Shown one piece after another: positions 61,831 to 64,000 of a stretch of DNA of 64,000 bases. The stretch comes from an uncultured Dorea sp. (lineage in GTDB: Bacteria > Bacillota > Clostridia > Lachnospirales > Lachnospiraceae). Under the pieces are notes generated by a model. That model was not told the DNA's origin, made no database searches, and saw only the letters and a program-made list of their open reading frames with translations. How positions within the stretch are numbered: the first letter of the stretch is position 1; every line of letters begins with the position of its first letter. The stretch spans positions 1 to 64,000 of the forward strand of contig CAJUTH010000012.1 in the NCBI GenBank assembly GCA_910589275.1. The letters run 5' to 3'. The position numbers and the translations under genes are program-made.

Positions 61831-63678
61831 TTACTGTGATGGATGAAAAAAATTGTATACTGCTTTTGCCGCCGCTTCATTCATAGCTGGAAGCGCCTTT
61901 AGATCGCTTATCTCCGCCTTCCGCACCTCCTCTATGCTGGAAAAGGAACGCATCAGCGCCTTTCTTCTTGCAGGGCCGATTCCCGGAATATCATCCAATA
62001 TGGAACGTACCTGCCCCTGACTCCTCAGCTTCCTATGGTATTCAATGGCAAAACGGTGCGCCTCATCCTGAATTCTGGTAATCAGCCTGAACCCTTCGGA
62101 ATCTTTGTCGATCGGAATCTCTGTATTATTAAAATAAAGTCCCCTAGTCCTGTGATTGTCATCCTTTACCATGCCGCAGACCGGAATATTCAAGCGCAGC
62201 TTATCAAGCACCTCCAAAGCAATATTGACCTGTCCTTTTCCGCCGTCCATCAACAAAATATCCGGGAATCTGGTAAAACTGTCCCTCTCGTTTCCTTCTG
62301 CCATTTCCCGTCTGCCATGCTCAAATCTCCGGGTCAATACCTCCTCCATACTTGCATAGTCATCCGGTCCCTGAACGCTTTTTATCCGGAATTTCCGGTA
62401 ATCATTCCGTTTCGGCCTGCCTCTTTCATACACGACCATAGAACCTACCGACGCGTATCCGCTGATATTTGATATATCATATGCTTCCATTCGCACAATA
62501 CCTGTAAGACCCAGAAGTTTTTCCAGCTCCTTTACTGCGCCGATGGTTCTTCCCTCTTCGCGTTTCAGCCTTTCCTTATCCCTAGAAAGAATCAGTTCCG
62601 CATTTTTCATTGCAAGCTCCACCAGCTTTTCCTTCGTTCCCTTCTTCGGTACCCGGAAATGAACTCTCCGGCCCCGCTTCTGCGTCAGCCATTCCTCTAA
62701 AAGCCCGACGTCCGCAATCTCCTCAGGAAGCATAATTTCCGCGGGAATATAAGGAGTTCCTGAATAAAACTGCTTGATAAAACTGGAAAGTATCTCCGCC
62801 CCCGCTTCATCCCCAGTAAGCCTCAGATAAAAATGATCACGGCCGATCAGCCTCCCGCCCCGGACAAAAAATATCTGGACCACAGCGTCTTCATTTTCCA
62901 TCGCCATCGCCAGAATATCCCGCTCCTCGCCCGCCGTATCGGTTATTTTCTGTTTCTGGGCAATCTTCTTCACGCTTTCAAGCAAATCCCTGTATTCTGA
63001 CGCCTTCTCAAATTCCAGCGCCTCTGACGCCTCAAACATCCGCTGCTCTAGCTCCTTCGTAATCAGCTCATAATTTCCATTTAGAAAATGAACAGCCTGA
63101 GAGATTGATTCATCATATTCCTCCTGAGTGACATACCCTTGACAAGGAGCGTTACACTGATGGATATGATAATTCAGACAGGGCCTCTCTATTCCGATAT
63201 CCCTGGGAAGCTTCCGGCTGCAGCTCCGGATCTTATAGAGCTTGCGAATCAGTTCTATGGTATCCTTCACAGCGCCCACGCTTGTATAAGGGCCAAAATA
63301 TTTCGCCCTATCCTTATGCATCTGCCTTGCCAGCATTACTCTGGGAAACGGTTCATTCACCGTCACCTTAATAAATGGATAGCTCTTGTCATCCATCAAC
63401 ATGGTATTATACTTTGGACGGTGCTCTTTAATCAGATTACACTCCAGCACCAGCGCCTCCAGCTCCGAATCGGTAATAATATACTCAAATCTCGCGATAT
63501 GGGTAACCATTTGTTCAATCTTCGGTCCTTTGTTTCTGCTGCTTTGGAAATACTGTCTAACCCGGTTCTTGAGGCTGATAGCCTTCCCCACGTAAATAAT
63601 CTCGTCTTTCTCATCATGCATCAGATAAACGCCGGGCTTTGCCGGCAGTTTCTTTAGTTCCTCCTGTATATCAAACAT
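61831..63678 (-). CDS. uvrC: UvrC, excinuclease subunit
   Basis: 615 residues, makes both incisions in nucleotide excision repair. GIY-YIG nuclease at the N-terminus ([20 protein letters not shown]), UVR domain (about 205-240), RNase H-like endonuclease ([19 protein letters not shown]) and C-terminal tandem helix-hairpin-helix ([28 protein letters not shown]). Normal length. Downstream of ftsH after a terminator. Confidence 0.96.
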   Translation of the reverse strand: MFDIQEELKKLPAKPGVYLMHDEKDEIIYVGKAISLKNRVRQYFQSSRNKGPKIEQMVTHIARFEYIITDSELEALVLECNLIKEHRPKYNTMLMDDKSYPFIKVTVNEPFPRVMLARQMHKDRAKYFGPYTSVGAVKDTIELIRKLYKIRSCSRKLPRDIGIERPCLNYHIHQCNAPCQGYVTQEEYDESISQAVHFLNGNYELITKELEQRMFEASEALEFEKASEYRDLLESVKKIAQKQKITDTAGEERDILAMAMENEDAVVQIFFVRGGRLIGRDHFYLRLTGDEAGAEILSSFIKQFYSGTPYIPAEIMLPEEIADVGLLEEWLTQKRGRRVHFRVPKKGTKEKLVELAMKNAELILSRDKERLKREEGRTIGAVKELEKLLGLTGIVRMEAYDISNISGYASVGSMVVYERGRPKRNDYRKFRIKSVQGPDDYASMEEVLTRRFEHGRREMAEGNERDSFTRFPDILLMDGGKGQVNIALEVLDKLRLNIPVCGMVKDDNHRTRGLYFNNTEIPIDKDSEGFRLITRIQDEAHRFAIEYHRKLRSQGQVRSILDDIPGIGPARRKALMRSFSSIEEVRKAEISDLKALPAMNEAAAKAVYNFFHPSQ

Positions 63679-63729
63679 AAATTTCCCTCTCTTCTGAAAT
63701 TCATTATACCAAACTCTCCCATAACTGAA

Positions 63730-63757
63730 AAGAGAGAAAGCCTTAAAGCTCTCTCTC
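63730..63757 (-). terminator. Terminator after ftsH
   Basis: AGAGAG...AGC and GCT...CTCTCT pair with a two-base bulge; CTTTTC follows on the minus strand. Lies 14 bases after the FtsH stop. Confidence 0.65.
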
Positions 63758-63770
63758 CTGTATCACGTTC

Positions 63771-64000
63771 TCACGGAATACGTAGTTCGGCATGATCCTG
63801 AACCTCTCTATCCTGTTTCTTTTCCAATTCCACTGGCAGCGGGCTCATAGAAATCCGCTCCTCCGTCTTCTTCGGAGCATCCGGATCAATCCCCTCTGCC
63901 TCATGAAATATCTTCATAAACTCTTTGCCGGTAATTGTCTCTTTTTCAATCAAGAAGGCGGCAATCTTATCCAAAGACTGGCGGTGCTCGCTCAAGAGAC
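63771..64000 (-). CDS. ftsH: ATP-dependent zinc metalloprotease FtsH, C-terminus only
   Basis: The last 76 residues of a gene running off the right edge. LLSEHRQSLDKIAAFLIEKE and TITGKEFMKIFHE match the closing helices of FtsH (leaf-like LxEHrxxLdxiaxxLlexETixgxef). The tail beyond it (DPDAPKKTEERISM...) is a charged extension without fold. Catalytic and AAA domains lie outside the window. Confidence 0.85.
   Translation of the reverse strand, partial: LLSEHRQSLDKIAAFLIEKETITGKEFMKIFHEAEGIDPDAPKKTEERISMSPLPVELEKKQDREVQDHAELRIP

Overview
The window is a 64 kb chromosomal stretch from a Gram-positive clostridium, most probably a gut Lachnospiraceae. The reasons are housekeeping genes and gene orders typical of Clostridia (tig-clpP-clpX-lon-ysxC, secA-prfB with a frameshifted prfB, uvrC-hprK, long-form hpf), strong AGGAGG ribosome binding sites, no outer-membrane genes, LytTR and GHKL regulators, and a plant-glycan utilisation locus. 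I see no rRNA, tRNA, prophage, insertion sequence or CRISPR array. The taxonomic call is an inference from gene content.

Layout. 1-5 kb: tail of an ABC export operon with a small membrane protein, a GNAT/YoaP-like protein, an Agr-type histidine kinase and LytTR regulator pair, and a 5'-truncated Asp-box protein. 5-7.2 kb: a GlgX-type glycogen debranching enzyme. 7.3-12.9 kb: an operon of three phosphorelay proteins (a lone receiver, a hybrid kinase with Hpt domain, and a hybrid kinase fused to a DegV/FakB-like fatty-acid-binding domain). This is the most unusual coding locus here. 13.1-25.7 kb: a galactan or galacto-oligosaccharide locus with GH53 endo-galactanase, a zinc-ribbon protein, an unrecognised 610-residue protein, a three-gene CUT1 sugar ABC transporter, two AraC regulators and a large GH2 beta-galactosidase. 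Two promoters in it share a ~53 bp operator-like block at the same distance from the -10 box.

25.8-34 kb: protein quality control (AI-2E-type membrane protein, YsxC, Lon, ClpX, ClpP, trigger factor) and a DJ-1/PfpI protein. 34-39.5 kb: a CYTH protein behind a strong palindrome, and a four-gene response regulator / kinase / ABC ATPase / FtsX permease module of the peptide-resistance type. 39.6-41.2 kb: an AAA-ATPase/PD-(D/E)XK protein. 41.2-52.4 kb: aspartate-family amino-acid genes (aspartate kinase, an ApgM-type proposed homoserine kinase, homoserine dehydrogenase, dapB, dapA) around prfB and secA, plus an orphan eukaryotic-type HisA. A 55 bp near-perfect inverted repeat around a 118 bp core lies between secA and prfB.

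52.5-64 kb: a double-OB SSB-like protein, TypA/BipA, a PsiE-like membrane protein, ribosome hibernation factor, YigZ, a class A penicillin-binding protein with a tandem-repeat tail, ROK glucokinase, HPr kinase, UvrC and the C-terminus of FtsH.

How the genes work together. The ABC transporter imports short galactans, cytoplasmic GH53 and GH2 enzymes degrade them, and the AraC regulators probably control the locus. HprK and glucokinase belong to catabolite control. Trigger factor, ClpXP, Lon and SecA form the folding, secretion and degradation backbone. Lysine and threonine precursors come from the aspartate genes. The three-protein phosphorelay has no DNA-binding output in the window, and its fused DegV domain suggests a link between signalling and fatty-acid status.
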